Assembly: GCF_002260525.1 (NCBI RefSeq)
Contig: NZ_MRYI01000014.1
Span: 1-64,000 of the forward strand
DNA length: 64,000 nucleotides
Source of the DNA: Hahella sp. CCB-MM4
Lineage (GTDB): Bacteria; Pseudomonadota; Gammaproteobacteria; Pseudomonadales; Oleiphilaceae
Direction of reading: 5' to 3'
Part shown: positions 8,348-16,734 of the stretch, one piece after another
How positions within the stretch are numbered: the stretch's first letter is position 1
Layout of the letters: the number at the start of each line of letters is the position of its first letter
Notes under the pieces: model-generated
What the model saw: the letters and a program-made list of their open reading frames with translations, nothing else
Database searches by the model: none
Told to the model about the DNA's origin: nothing
Position numbers and translations under genes: made by a program

Positions 8348-8983
8348 CTACATCATCTCCTTGTTGGCCTTTTCCTGTTTGAGCAGAGCAACGGCGACCT
8401 TGATGTCTTCCGGTAAAGAGTTGCTTTCTTCCTTTTTCGCAACAGGAAGTACCATGAAGTTAATTCCGCCATCGGCGGTTTTAACGCTGGTGGCAACAAT
8501 CACGTCTGCTTCCGCGGCTGTACCATAATAATCTGCGATAATATCTGACGGGGTTTCACTGAGACCTCCCAGCCTGTCAGCTTCGGTGTTATCGAACAGC
8601 ATTATTTCTCCTGTCTGCGATAACTTACGCAGCAGTTTTTCGGTTTGCGGGTCGAATGGATAGGTGCTGATATCAACGTATCTGAGCTGTTCTGCTTCGA
8701 TAAAATCGTAAAGCTCAGAACTTAGCTCTGTTGAAGCCTGTGATACCCAGGGCCCTGTATCCCGGACAACCTCTTCCTCATCTGTCGGATTGTTGGAATC
8801 TGTATCCGGTGCCTCAGATGATAGTGTCCTGCTTTGGCCCTCTTCGGCAACAACGCTGATCGTTTCGTCTGTTTGCCCGCTAACCGACTGATCCTTGGAG
8901 TTGGTGCCGGGAAAATAAACGAGAGCTCCTGCCGCGAGCAGACAAAGAGATGATCCCCAAAGAGCAAGTTTTTTGAGTGACAT
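8348..8983 (-). CDS. Hypothetical exported or membrane-anchored protein
   Basis: The 211-residue product has an N-terminal signal or anchor (LALWGSSLCLLAAGALVYF, no lipobox). A roughly 60-residue low-complexity Ser/Thr/Glu/Asp region follows, then a compact domain (about residues 85-211) with EAEQLRYVDISTYPFDP, GEIMLFDNTEADRLGG and DVIVATSVKTADGGINFMVLPVAKK. The domain looks like an alternating alpha/beta fold, but I cannot name the family. It lies immediately downstream of and parallel to the leukocidin-like toxin gene. A shared transcript is possible despite the hairpin at 9041-9068. Confidence 0.6.
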   Translation of the reverse strand: MSLKKLALWGSSLCLLAAGALVYFPGTNSKDQSVSGQTDETISVVAEEGQSRTLSSEAPDTDSNNPTDEEEVVRDTGPWVSQASTELSSELYDFIEAEQLRYVDISTYPFDPQTEKLLRKLSQTGEIMLFDNTEADRLGGLSETPSDIIADYYGTAAEADVIVATSVKTADGGINFMVLPVAKKEESNSLPEDIKVAVALLKQEKANKEMM

Positions 8984-9040
8984 GCTGAATACCTTTTTGA
9001 TTACACTTCTGTGTGTCTTCTGTTTGCCTGTTAAGTCCTA

Positions 9041-9068
9041 AGGTGCCCTGTTAATTGTCAGGGCACCT
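9041..9068 (-). terminator. Hairpin downstream of the leukocidin-like gene
   Basis: Perfect 10-bp stem AGGTGCCCTG / CAGGGCACCT with an 8-nt AT-rich loop, about 20 bp past the toxin stop. The minus-strand tail is only weakly U-rich, so it may be a partial terminator or an mRNA-stabilising hairpin. Confidence 0.6.
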
Positions 9069-9087
9069 GTGAGGTTTCAATGGAGGC

Positions 9088-10011
9088 CTAGTGATACAGG
9101 CTGTCGTTCCAGGAAACCGTGACGATGCGGCTCGCTTTGGTCCACTCGCTATAGTCGCTGTAGCCCTTCCAACTGAAGTTGGAATAGAACGAACACCAGT
9201 CGCGGGCGAAGTGGTAGTGGGTTTTCTGCCAGTTAGCTTCAAGCTTCAGGCGGGAGTAGTTAACTCCATCGTTCAGGTCCCGCTTGCGGTAGAGGACCGC
9301 TGCTTCCGGTTTGAAGTCTGAAGTCATGACCGTGGGGAGTTCACTGGTGGGAATCAGGTTATTGATACTGCAGCCCCAGAAAAGGTAGGTCCACGCATAC
9401 AACAGGTTATCCTTGGGTGGCGTACGGTGTTTGATCGTCTGATTGACGATATCCCAGGTGATACCTTCGTTTGACTGGTCAAAGTCTGTGATGGTCTTGA
9501 ATTCCTCCTGGTTATAGGTGATCCGTGTGCTCCAGGATACCCCACCGGTAATGCTGGGAGACTCCTCGTTCAGTGTCACCCCCAGGTTGAAGTCTGTGGA
9601 TTCACTGACTTGAGCGCTGGCAATGGTGTTGGCAGGAGCGTGACTCAAGTGACGCAGGATAGCGCCATCCTGGTAGCCCACCTTAAGCTGAAATGCTGTG
9701 GGAACTGTGTAACGGTAGTCGGCGCTGGTGCCGTACTCATAGAGGGTTTGTCGGGAGGGAATATTGGTCATATCAAAACCCGAACCGCCGTTGAGTACCA
9801 GTTTTACTTCCTTGATACCTTCCGGGTAATGGCTCTGATTCCAGGCGTTCTGTACGGTATAGATCAGTCTTATCCGTTTAGCCCTGGCGTCGCTGTCATC
9901 CAGCTGGTACAGGGTACTGGTATAGGACTTTATGGTATCTCCCGCATGGGCGAAGTTGGCCGTAAGGCACAGCCCGGTTAATACAATTGCAAATGGCTTG
10001 ACGATTTTCAT
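9088..10011 (-). CDS. Leukocidin/alpha-hemolysin family beta-barrel pore-forming toxin
   Basis: ATG at 10011 gives a 307-residue preprotein with a typical Sec signal (MKIVKPFAIVLTGLC to AHA, cleavage near residue 23). The order of features fits the staphylococcal leukocidin/hemolysin fold: an N-terminal cap strand YTVQNAW with LNGGSGFD; a stem-type stretch SPSITGGVSWSTRITYNQEEF that alternates polar and nonpolar residues, followed by KTITDFDQSNEGITWDI; then a rim/cap end with TVMTSDFKPEAAVLYRK, LEANWQKTHYHF and a final WKGYSDYSEWT...IVTVSWND. This matches the alpha-hemolysin C-terminus pattern (WKG...KWTD...YKIDW). It probably forms pores in eukaryotic membranes. Single gene, so a homo-oligomer is inferred. 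Two Cys residues in the C-terminal half (WGCS, DWCS) are unusual. Confidence 0.75.
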   Translation of the reverse strand: MKIVKPFAIVLTGLCLTANFAHAGDTIKSYTSTLYQLDDSDARAKRIRLIYTVQNAWNQSHYPEGIKEVKLVLNGGSGFDMTNIPSRQTLYEYGTSADYRYTVPTAFQLKVGYQDGAILRHLSHAPANTIASAQVSESTDFNLGVTLNEESPSITGGVSWSTRITYNQEEFKTITDFDQSNEGITWDIVNQTIKHRTPPKDNLLYAWTYLFWGCSINNLIPTSELPTVMTSDFKPEAAVLYRKRDLNDGVNYSRLKLEANWQKTHYHFARDWCSFYSNFSWKGYSDYSEWTKASRIVTVSWNDSLYH

Positions 10012-10253
10012 CGTTGCTTTACCTCGCGTAACATCCATCGTTATTTTTGTTTATTTCCTGAACTGCATTCAGTTATCAGGCGTATCGATAGGCGACCTGC
10101 ACCGGCCTCAGCAATAAGTACCGGATGAAGAGTCATCCGTTGCGACACATTTGCAATGTATAAGTATGTTTTTTGAGCTACAAGGTGAGAGGTGGTCGTG
10201 ATGGCGTAAACGGAACTCATTATGGCGTTCCGAGATAACTTTCAAGCTAAGCT

Positions 10254-10286
10254 CCCCATTATGCTTAGACCCTTTGGGCTAAGGGG
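10254..10286. terminator. GC-rich hairpin in the intergenic region
   Basis: CCCC at 10254-10257 pairs with GGGG at 10283-10286, and inside it CTTAG-A-CCC pairs with GGG-CTAAG around a TTT loop. It could be a terminator or part of a small RNA. There is no U tract on either strand, so the role is uncertain. Confidence 0.35.
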
Positions 10287-10428
10287 AAGTACGTTTCTGT
10301 TTGCCTTCTCTGTCGATGCAAAAGCTGTCGGTTGAAAGCTGTAGATAGTAAGAAACTCAATCCCTCATATTGTCATCGTGCTCAGAACCTTCATTTTTAT
10401 ACCTGCCTTCTATTTTTCACACATCTTC

Positions 10429-10465
10429 TGACTCACTTTATAACTTTTGACTCACTTTATAACTT
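10429..10465. repeat. Two copies of an 18-bp sequence in 19-bp tandem register
   Basis: TGACTCACTTTATAACTT occurs at 10429-10446 and again, identical, at 10448-10465, followed by a partial third copy (CTGAC). The TGACTCA core is a perfect palindrome, so each unit could be a protein-binding half or whole site. No regulator is identified. Confidence 0.7.
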
Positions 10466-10655
10466 CTGACTAGCCACATACCTTCTAATGCAGAACTTTT
10501 CAGATTGAGGATGTATATCCCGCATCCTGCGTTTCAATTATTTTCTAGTGTATTCACTGTATTGTTAACTTTTTGTCACTTATAATCTTGCAGCCAATGT
10601 GCTTTGGGGCTACCTTCCTTCAAGATAATAACTTTTTGTCAGATATTGTTGGTGG

Positions 10656-10970
10656 TTGGTGAAGAAGTTAAGGGAATACGTCGTGGTCACGACGGGATTG
10701 TTGGTAATGACTGCAATTGCCGTCATATTTTATGCCATGGCATATATGCGGTCCGGCCATCCTCCTGCTTCAGGATATGTCTTCCTGATCGTGATGTTTA
10801 TCACTTCGCCGCTGGCAATAATTTCAGTGTTGTTTGGTTTCTTTATCAATAAAGCAACAACCACTTTAAACCCCAAGTTGGTCTTCTCCATGCTTGGAGT
10901 GAATATCGTGTTTGTATTTATTGTGCTCTGTATTGTGATTTTCAAAGTGATTCTTGGGAAACCGATATAA
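10656..10970 (+). CDS. Small three-TM membrane protein, unknown function
   Basis: About 104 residues with three hydrophobic helices (roughly residues 8-30, 41-64 and 78-99) and a short Lys-rich N-terminus. The start is TTG at 10656 or GTG at 10659; no ATG is available before the first membrane segment, and no strong ribosome-binding site is seen. The hydropathy pattern over the whole length supports coding, but the family is not recognised. Confidence 0.5.
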   Translation: MVKKLREYVVVTTGLLVMTAIAVIFYAMAYMRSGHPPASGYVFLIVMFITSPLAIISVLFGFFINKATTTLNPKLVFSMLGVNIVFVFIVLCIVIFKVILGKPI

Positions 10971-11090
10971 GTTTCTCCGATAGTGGAGTGATCAAGAATA
11001 CGATCATCAAATCAGAGGCAAGATAAGGAGGTGAGACGGAAACTACCCTGGCTGTGGCTTTTTATAATGAATATAAACGGAGTTTAGTAA

Positions 11091-11477
11091 ATGAAAAAAT
11101 TCTTTTTGGCAGTATTGTTGGCGGTAGGTGCACTGGCACCAACCATGTCTTACGCTAAAGGCGTTCCATTGTTCTTTCAAACCGGGGATGAACTCTTCGA
11201 AATTGATGGGGCACCTACATTCGAAGATGGATATTCAGTGGGTTATGCCTGTCAGAGATTCGCGTTGCTGGGGGCTGATGTGTGGACCTGGGATTGCGAT
11301 CTGATGGCCATCAATGTTGAAGAATTCTCGGCAGGTGATCTGGATGACGAATACAAGGCAGAGCTGTCTCAGCAGTATTCTTTGTCTGATCGTAAGAGGA
11401 ATCCCTGGAATCACTACGGGATCTTTGCGTTGTCAGCCTTGTTCATCGGTGGGGCAGTACTGAAAACACGTAAGTAA
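11091..11477 (+). CDS. Hypothetical exported protein with C-terminal TM segment
   Basis: 128 residues. Signal peptide MKKFFLAVLLAVGALAP...SYA, cleaved near residue 22. The mature part begins KGVPLFFQTGDELFEI, has two Cys (YACQRF, TWDCDL) that may form a disulfide, an acidic stretch, and a C-terminal hydrophobic helix (YGIFALSALFIGGAVL) followed by KTRK. The C-terminal helix plus basic tail resembles a sorting or membrane-retention signal. The start is supported by GGAG about 9 bp upstream of ATG. No known function. Confidence 0.7.
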   Translation: MKKFFLAVLLAVGALAPTMSYAKGVPLFFQTGDELFEIDGAPTFEDGYSVGYACQRFALLGADVWTWDCDLMAINVEEFSAGDLDDEYKAELSQQYSLSDRKRNPWNHYGIFALSALFIGGAVLKTRK

Positions 11478-11495
11478 ATACCACCATCTTTGCAA

Positions 11496-11518
11496 GCAAG
11501 CCGTCCTGTACGGCTTGC
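11496..11518 (+). terminator. Hairpin downstream of the small exported protein
   Basis: GCAAGCCGT pairs with ACGGCTTGC around a 5-nt loop, about 19 bp past the stop codon. It lacks a U tract. Confidence 0.55.
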
Positions 11519-11857
11519 ATAAAGCGATAACATCGAGAACAATTTAATCGCCATCTCAATAAGTTACAGTCTTATATCCTGTCATAACACCATCTTTAGC
11601 CCCTGCCGCAACACAAGTTTAAATCTGTCATTTTTCCTGTCTATAATGGCACTCCCTAACGTCGTTGAAGGAGTGTTACAACCCGGACACATATCAGTTA
11701 AATTCAAACAATAAATCCCGGGCATGGATCGGCTGAGGATTCTTAATTCAAGAATAATAAAAGCAACTCTTGCGGAATAACGGTTGTCTATACCGTTAGA
11801 TTCATTGCCTGAGCCGGCTGTAATGTCAGTCGCTCTACGCCTGGAAAAAGGAACTTA
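11519..11857. other. Intergenic, upstream of the S37-type peptidase
   Basis: About 340 bp without coding signal. It probably carries the peptidase promoter. The ribosome-binding region before 11858 is AAAAAGGAAC. No RNA gene or repeat of note. Confidence 0.4.
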
Positions 11858-13288
11858 ATGAAAAAGGCTACAATGGATATGCATACTAGTTCACGTCATT
11901 CGACATTCTTTGCGCTTCTCTTTTCCCTGTTTTTTTGCAGTATCAGTTTCGCCAGCCCTGTACCAGCACCGGATATCCTTGAGTACCTGAATGCGGTACC
12001 GGGAATGGAAGCACAGGAACTGGATAATCCTCCCTCCGGCTATCGTTACATACTGATTCGTTATGAACAGCCTATTGATCACAAAAACCCTGCGATGGGA
12101 ACGTTCAAGCAGCGTATGGTTCTACTGCATAAATCAGTGGACGCGCCCATGGTATTGGCCACTAATGGTTACGATATCTCGGTCAGCACCTACCGCTACA
12201 ATCTGACGAAGGTACTGGACGCGAGTCAGTTAAAGATAGAACACCGTTATTTTGCGGAATCCACGCCGGAACCATTGGACTGGAAATATCTGACTATCGA
12301 ACAGGCGGCCAATGACCACCATCGCATTGTTCAGGCGATTCGTCCGTTTTATTCAGGAAAATGGATCTCCCGCGGTGCCAGTAAAGGCGGTATGACAGCC
12401 ATGTACCATCGCCGCTTTTTCCCTAACGATGTGGATGGCACTGTTGCCAATGTAGCGCCGTTAAGCTTTGGCCGCCTGGACCGTCGTTATGTCAAATTCC
12501 AGAATGAAGTAGGTACCAAGGCCTGTCGCGACGACCTTAAGCAATATCAGCGTACGGTATTGGAACACCGTGAAACCATGAAGGCTTACATTCAGACTTA
12601 TGCGGTCCAGCACGGTCTGGAGTTCAATATGCCAGGAGGGTTAGACCGGGTTCTTGATCTCACCATTGGCGAACTGTATTTCCAGTTTTTCCAGTACGGA
12701 GATCTGGCCTACTGTAAGGATATTCCAGCCGATACAGCCAGTGACCAGGAATTGTTTGATTTCATGTTGGCCTGGGGTCCATTGACGTTTTCTTCGGATA
12801 CGGGCCTTGCTCAGTATGAAGCTTATTTCTATCAGGCAATCACCCAGTTAGGTTACCCAAAACTGCTGACCAAACACATGGATGACCTGCTTCAGTTTGA
12901 TCCTAATGACTACAGCGCATACGTCAGTGAATGGCCAAGTCAGCGTTTCGACTATTGGGCCATGTGGGATGTGGCAACCTATGCAGCATTGAGAAGTAAC
13001 AATGTTATGTTCATCTATGGCGACATTGATCCTTGGACAGCAGCCGCGTTTTTTGTTCCCAACTCCGAGCCTCGCAGCACTTACACTTTCATGGTGAAAG
13101 GAGGGAACCACGGTTCCAACATCCTCACGCTGAACCAGAAGGATAAGAAACGTGCCTATGCGATGCTGGAACAGTGGACAGGAGTCGCGCCCAATGACCC
13201 ACCTTTGATGCTCAGAAGCTTTGGTATGGATGACATGACAAGCCTCGAAGCAATGGAAGAAGAAGGTCTGCAACGCCGGCCGCTATAG
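11858..13288 (+). CDS. Secreted S37 (PS-10)-type tripeptidyl aminopeptidase
   Basis: 476 residues with a signal peptide (hydrophobic residues 16-32, cleavage after SFA). The protein is an alpha/beta hydrolase peptidase of the PS-10/S37 group. Visible triad candidates are Ser175 in SRGASKGGMTAMYHRRFFP, Asp389 or Asp391 in MFIYGDIDPW and His418 in VKGGNHGS. The segment VAPLSFGRLDRRYVKF after the nucleophile elbow is typical of the family, whose Streptomyces members remove tripeptides from protein N-termini. Together with the M28 aminopeptidase it suggests extracellular protein scavenging. No clear operon partner. Confidence 0.85.
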   Translation: MKKATMDMHTSSRHSTFFALLFSLFFCSISFASPVPAPDILEYLNAVPGMEAQELDNPPSGYRYILIRYEQPIDHKNPAMGTFKQRMVLLHKSVDAPMVLATNGYDISVSTYRYNLTKVLDASQLKIEHRYFAESTPEPLDWKYLTIEQAANDHHRIVQAIRPFYSGKWISRGASKGGMTAMYHRRFFPNDVDGTVANVAPLSFGRLDRRYVKFQNEVGTKACRDDLKQYQRTVLEHRETMKAYIQTYAVQHGLEFNMPGGLDRVLDLTIGELYFQFFQYGDLAYCKDIPADTASDQELFDFMLAWGPLTFSSDTGLAQYEAYFYQAITQLGYPKLLTKHMDDLLQFDPNDYSAYVSEWPSQRFDYWAMWDVATYAALRSNNVMFIYGDIDPWTAAAFFVPNSEPRSTYTFMVKGGNHGSNILTLNQKDKKRAYAMLEQWTGVAPNDPPLMLRSFGMDDMTSLEAMEEEGLQRRPL

Positions 13289-13291
13289 TTT

Positions 13292-13377
13292 TTAAGAGAC
13301 GCAGTTTTTAAGAACGTCAGTTTTTTAGAGCACTAGTCTTTAAGAACACTAGTCTTTTAAAAACATTAGCTTTTAGC
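13292..13377. repeat. Degenerate tandem repeat after the S37 peptidase gene
   Basis: Five imperfect units of about 16-18 bp, consensus near ACTAGTCTTTTAAGAAC, follow the stop codon (cores at about 13300, 13317, 13334, 13351 and 13367). The units are AT-rich and drifted. They do not encode a protein in any frame of note. Confidence 0.6.
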
Positions 13378-13519
13378 GCCTTTTCAAATGATCCGGCTGT
13401 AGATGATGAGTCTGCCGCCGGGTCTGATTGCCCTGAAACCTAGGGGTACCCCCAGGTTGTAATAAGGTGACAACCTTTCTAGATTGCACCTCCAAATAAT
13501 TCATGGAGGCTGAGGGAAA

Positions 13520-14269
13520 ATGGTTATCAGGGAACTGGTGCTGCTATTGCTTATCGTATCGCTGAGTGCCTGTACGATGAATGGGCACCACACCTACGTT
13601 AATGGAAAGTGCATCTCTTGCTGGAACGATATTGTCACGAGGGATACTCTCGACTATGAGACGCCTGGCGCCAACAACTATCGTCAGCTGACCTGGCATC
13701 CGATGATGCTGGAGTGGTTATCAAACCAGCCCGGTAATGATATGAGCCCTTACGGTGAAGACTATCTTAAGAGCCGGATAGGCCTGAAGGCTGTATCGCT
13801 CCGGAATAATGAAATCACCTATCAAAAAGAAATTCAGCGTTCGGCCGGTCTTTTGGCTGACGATCTAAGTCGGCATTCATTGAAACCGACGTATCAAATC
13901 ACCATCTCCTCAGAGTTAGGTAAATATGATGTGAAACAACACGGCTTTCCTGTCAGGCACAAGAAAGTCATTGAGTTGAAGGGGAATAATTCAATGATCA
14001 ACCTCCCCAAGCGAATTAACGTCAATATTACCAACTATGATCAGTTACCAATGCTGTCGATGGATCTTAACGAGGCGGAAAGATTTCTAGGGGCCAGAAA
14101 TAATGGTCGCTGGTTGTACCTGAGGTACATCATTGAGGTTGAGGGTGGGAGTTCGATTCCCGAATTCAATGGACGGGTAAAGGAAGTTCAGTTCATCAAT
14201 GTCAGCCCAAGTATCGTGACCAGGGAGAAAAAGGAAGAATACGCCCCCATGCAGATTTATACGTTGTAG
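13520..14269 (+). CDS. Lipoprotein, unknown function
   Basis: 249 residues with a lipoprotein signal, hydrophobic residues 4-16 ending in LSAC (Cys18). The mature protein starts with a Cys- and His-containing segment (NGHHTYVNGKCISCWNDI) that could bind metal or form a disulfide, followed by a beta-rich domain with YQITISSELGKYD, VNITNYDQLPML and RYIIEVEGGSSIPEFNGRVK. The ATG has AGGGAAA directly upstream. The family is not recognised with certainty. Confidence 0.7.
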   Translation: MVIRELVLLLLIVSLSACTMNGHHTYVNGKCISCWNDIVTRDTLDYETPGANNYRQLTWHPMMLEWLSNQPGNDMSPYGEDYLKSRIGLKAVSLRNNEITYQKEIQRSAGLLADDLSRHSLKPTYQITISSELGKYDVKQHGFPVRHKKVIELKGNNSMINLPKRINVNITNYDQLPMLSMDLNEAERFLGARNNGRWLYLRYIIEVEGGSSIPEFNGRVKEVQFINVSPSIVTREKKEEYAPMQIYTL

Positions 14270-14465
14270 ATGAATGAGGGCGAAGGGTAGGTAAATGAGG
14301 GAGAAGGAAATCCGCAGGCTATATGGTCGGGACGATAGATGGGACTCCGCAGGTTTTCTGTTGATATGAGGTATATTGTCAATATTTAATGAGCCACGAT
14401 CTTGCTGCCGGACCCAATCCGTGGACAATGCATATGAATATTCTGGTGACACTGGTGGAGGCAGC

Positions 14466-14687
14466 ATGCCTAAGGACGAATACGACAACATACCCGATGC
14501 ACGCGATGGTCTGACGAAGAAAGAACGCGTCGTACTGTATTGTCTGAACCAGATACAGCAGGAAAGAAATGGTCGCAATGTTCCCACTCCCATGCTTTAT
14601 GGTCGGGTGGTCGAGCACGTTGATATGAGTGTCGACGAGTTACAGACCATTCTTCGGCGACTGACCGGCAACTATGTGCCTGATTGA
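14466..14687 (+). CDS. Small conserved-type cytoplasmic protein, winged-helix-like
   Basis: ATG at 14466 with GGAGG at 14457-14461 gives a 73-residue protein, preferred over the longer frame from 14376. It is charged, with RDGLTKKERVVLYCLNQIQ and a C-terminal VDMSVDELQTILRRLTG, a helix pattern that resembles a small DNA-binding or adaptor fold. Its end overlaps the next gene by 14 bp, indicating co-translation with the Crp/Fnr-like regulator. Confidence 0.65.
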   Translation: MPKDEYDNIPDARDGLTKKERVVLYCLNQIQQERNGRNVPTPMLYGRVVEHVDMSVDELQTILRRLTGNYVPD

Positions 14688-15291
14688 AATCAACGGATTG
14701 ATTGTGGTTCATCAATACATTGGCCCATTGGTGGCCCTGCGTAATCAACAGAATACCTTTTCCGGTATCTCTGATCCTGCGTGGGAGGCATTTATTGATT
14801 TAATGCGGCCCATGAACCTGGCAGCCGGTGACTGTCTCCTGAGAGCCGGTCAACCTGCCCGCTACCTGGCCTACATAGTAAAAGGGTCAATGAGAGAGTA
14901 CTACGCCACCTCTGAGGGATCTGAATTCAATAAGGCATTTGTGCTTTCCGGAAGCTTTACCGGATCATTGTTCGATCTGTTGTCTGGAGAGCCCTCAACG
15001 GTCTCAATCCAGGCGTTGAAGGACTGTGAACTGCTGGTCGCTCCGTTCATCGACTTCCAAAAGCTTTACGACACCTACCCGTGTTGGGAGCGAGCGGGCC
15101 GATTGTTGACGGAGTCCCTGTTTATGAAGAAGGCCCGGCGTGAACACGAATTTCTGACGATGAGCGCCTGGGAACGATATCAAAGCCTGTTGCGTGAATA
15201 CCCGGATCTTGAGCAGCAGGTGCCCCAATATCATATTGCCTCTTACCTGGGGATCACTCCTGTGATGTTGAGCCGCTTAAGGCGTCGCTGA
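14674..15291 (+). CDS. Crp/Fnr-superfamily transcriptional regulator
   Basis: 205 residues: an N-terminal cyclic-nucleotide-binding-type beta-roll (LAAGDCLLRAGQPARYLAYIVKGSMREYY, then LSGSFTGSLFDLLSGEPSTVSIQAL) and a C-terminal helix-turn-helix (QYHIASYLGITPVMLSRLRRR). The N-terminal Cys cluster of FNR is absent, and the recognition helix lacks the E-x-x-SR of FNR/DNR, so this is not an obvious regulator of the nearby nos operon. It more closely resembles the single-domain CRP-like regulators whose recognition helix reads LGITPxxLSRxR. Overlaps the upstream small gene. ATG at 14674 is used; TTG 14698 or GTG 14704 are alternatives. Confidence 0.8.
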   Translation: MCLIEINGLIVVHQYIGPLVALRNQQNTFSGISDPAWEAFIDLMRPMNLAAGDCLLRAGQPARYLAYIVKGSMREYYATSEGSEFNKAFVLSGSFTGSLFDLLSGEPSTVSIQALKDCELLVAPFIDFQKLYDTYPCWERAGRLLTESLFMKKARREHEFLTMSAWERYQSLLREYPDLEQQVPQYHIASYLGITPVMLSRLRRR

Positions 15292-15423
15292 CTTTTATTC
15301 TGCATTTTCTTTCAACCTGCTTTTTCTTTCATCCTGAATCGTGCCGGAAATAAAACTAGTTTAATGCGCTGAACTCTGTGTTGGGTAAGCTCTGGATATC
15401 TTGAAATGACAGGAGATTCCACG

Positions 15424-16107
15424 ATGAGTAAGTCCCAACAATTGGTCTTCACCTCTTTGGCTTCCGGAATAATGCTGATCTCAATGATCGGTATCAGTCT
15501 AGTCACCGGTGTATCACAACAAACCTTTGAATGGTTTATGCCGCCATCTGCCTATGCGGCTCAGCTAATTGAAGGAGCAGGGCCTCTTCGGACCATAATC
15601 GGATTGGATAACATTTTTATCGCTTGTTATTCCATGACGGTTTTTCTGTTGGTTCAGGTGCTATGGCAGCACCATGCCCGCAATCTTCTGTTATTGGTAT
15701 TGGTCTCAGGTTTGGCTGGCGGGGTACTGGATTTCCTTGAGAATCATCATATCTTGAGTATGCTCACCATGGCGGAAATGAATGAACCTCTGAATGCACA
15801 GGATATTCAATGGCAGATGGTGTTCAGTATGTTGAAGTGGCATTTGGCATACTTTGCGTTTTTTGCCCTGGCTTTTACTATTCGCCCCTCCAATAAATTC
15901 GAAAGGTTGTTTCGCTGGTCATTGGTGTTGATTCAACTACCGGTAGGCGTTTTCTATTATGTTGAAGCCCCCACGCCCATGGGGGAAGTTCTCTTTTACT
16001 GGCGCTATCTCAACCTGGTATCCGGCTTTTTGGTCTTTGCCTATCTCTTTTCAAGAGAGACGGCAGAGCGCCAAAGCAGGTTGAATGCGCTCCAGACTGC
16101 AGGGTGA
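15424..16107 (+). CDS. Polytopic membrane protein, unknown function
   Basis: ATG at 15424 is preceded by AGGAG. The 227-residue product has about six hydrophobic helices, with LIEGAGPLRTIIGLDNIFIACY and a DFLENHHI motif between helices 3 and 4. There is no enzyme signature. It follows the Crp/Fnr-like gene by 130 bp on the same strand and could be its target, but that is only positional. The family is not recognised. Confidence 0.65.
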   Translation: MSKSQQLVFTSLASGIMLISMIGISLVTGVSQQTFEWFMPPSAYAAQLIEGAGPLRTIIGLDNIFIACYSMTVFLLVQVLWQHHARNLLLLVLVSGLAGGVLDFLENHHILSMLTMAEMNEPLNAQDIQWQMVFSMLKWHLAYFAFFALAFTIRPSNKFERLFRWSLVLIQLPVGVFYYVEAPTPMGEVLFYWRYLNLVSGFLVFAYLFSRETAERQSRLNALQTAG

Positions 16108-16195
16108 ATGACAGTCATTTTGGGGATAGAGAGAAGTCCCGGGCTTTCAACTATTGTGTGCTACTGTCAGTTTAAATTGGTGAGCCGCCGTCAGT

Positions 16196-16705
16196 TTAAA
16201 GCTCATTCAAGGATATTTGCTCGAACGAAAATAGTCTGCCGTGGTATTCGTCGATGAATTTTTGGGCATCCTCGGCGCGTTTGAAAGAGGCGATGGTCGG
16301 TCCCATGCCGGATTGGACCGACGATCCGATCACATACCAGGCTGTTTTGGCTTCAATCAGATGGGAATCATCAGGGCGGTTCCAGTCGGTTCTGGCCATG
16401 TCGTGGACGAAGATTTCTCCCTGTAAGTGCTGGTTTTCCGGTTGTAGCATCCAGACAAAGAGTTCGTGGGTAGAGCAGAATTTGTAGACACGTTGATCTT
16501 TTCCTACGAACTCGCCTTTGGGGCCCGGTTGGCGTGAAATCATCATTCCGCAGATATGACATTCGTCACCGGGTTCAATTCCCACGGGCCCAAAAGATGA
16601 GGGTTGGTCCGTGGCTTCTGTAGGAGAGCAGCCGGTTAGTAGTGAGAGAATGATCGTCACCAGGGATAATATGCGTAAATTTGCACGGAAATCATTTTGC
16701 AACAT
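16196..16705 (-). CDS. nosL: NosL, copper chaperone lipoprotein of N2O reductase maturation
   Basis: ATG at 16705 gives 169 residues; upstream sequence belongs to the end of nosY. The lipobox SLLTGC anchors it to a membrane. The mature part has DECHICGMMISRQPGPKGEF, the NosL C-x-x-C-G-M-M motif that binds Cu(I), and RVYKFCSTHELFVWML. NosL delivers copper for the CuZ centre of NosZ in the periplasm. Last gene of the nosRZDFYL operon. Confidence 0.93.
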   Translation of the reverse strand: MLQNDFRANLRILSLVTIILSLLTGCSPTEATDQPSSFGPVGIEPGDECHICGMMISRQPGPKGEFVGKDQRVYKFCSTHELFVWMLQPENQHLQGEIFVHDMARTDWNRPDDSHLIEAKTAWYVIGSSVQSGMGPTIASFKRAEDAQKFIDEYHGRLFSFEQISLNEL

Positions 16706-16734
16706 GTTGGAACCCTTGCTCCAGATAGATAAAT

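Larger units (their letters stand above)
10012..10655. other. Long AT-rich intergenic region upstream of the toxin gene
   Basis: About 640 bp with no convincing gene. It contains a hairpin at 10254-10286 and a 19-bp tandem repeat at 10429-10466, described separately, and must hold the toxin promoter. Nothing else is recognised. Confidence 0.45.

Noticed and set aside
14674-15291. Crp/Fnr-like gene as the nos regulator (DNR)
   Set aside because: It lacks the FNR Cys cluster and the E-x-x-SR recognition helix, and is separated from nosR by the whole operon.
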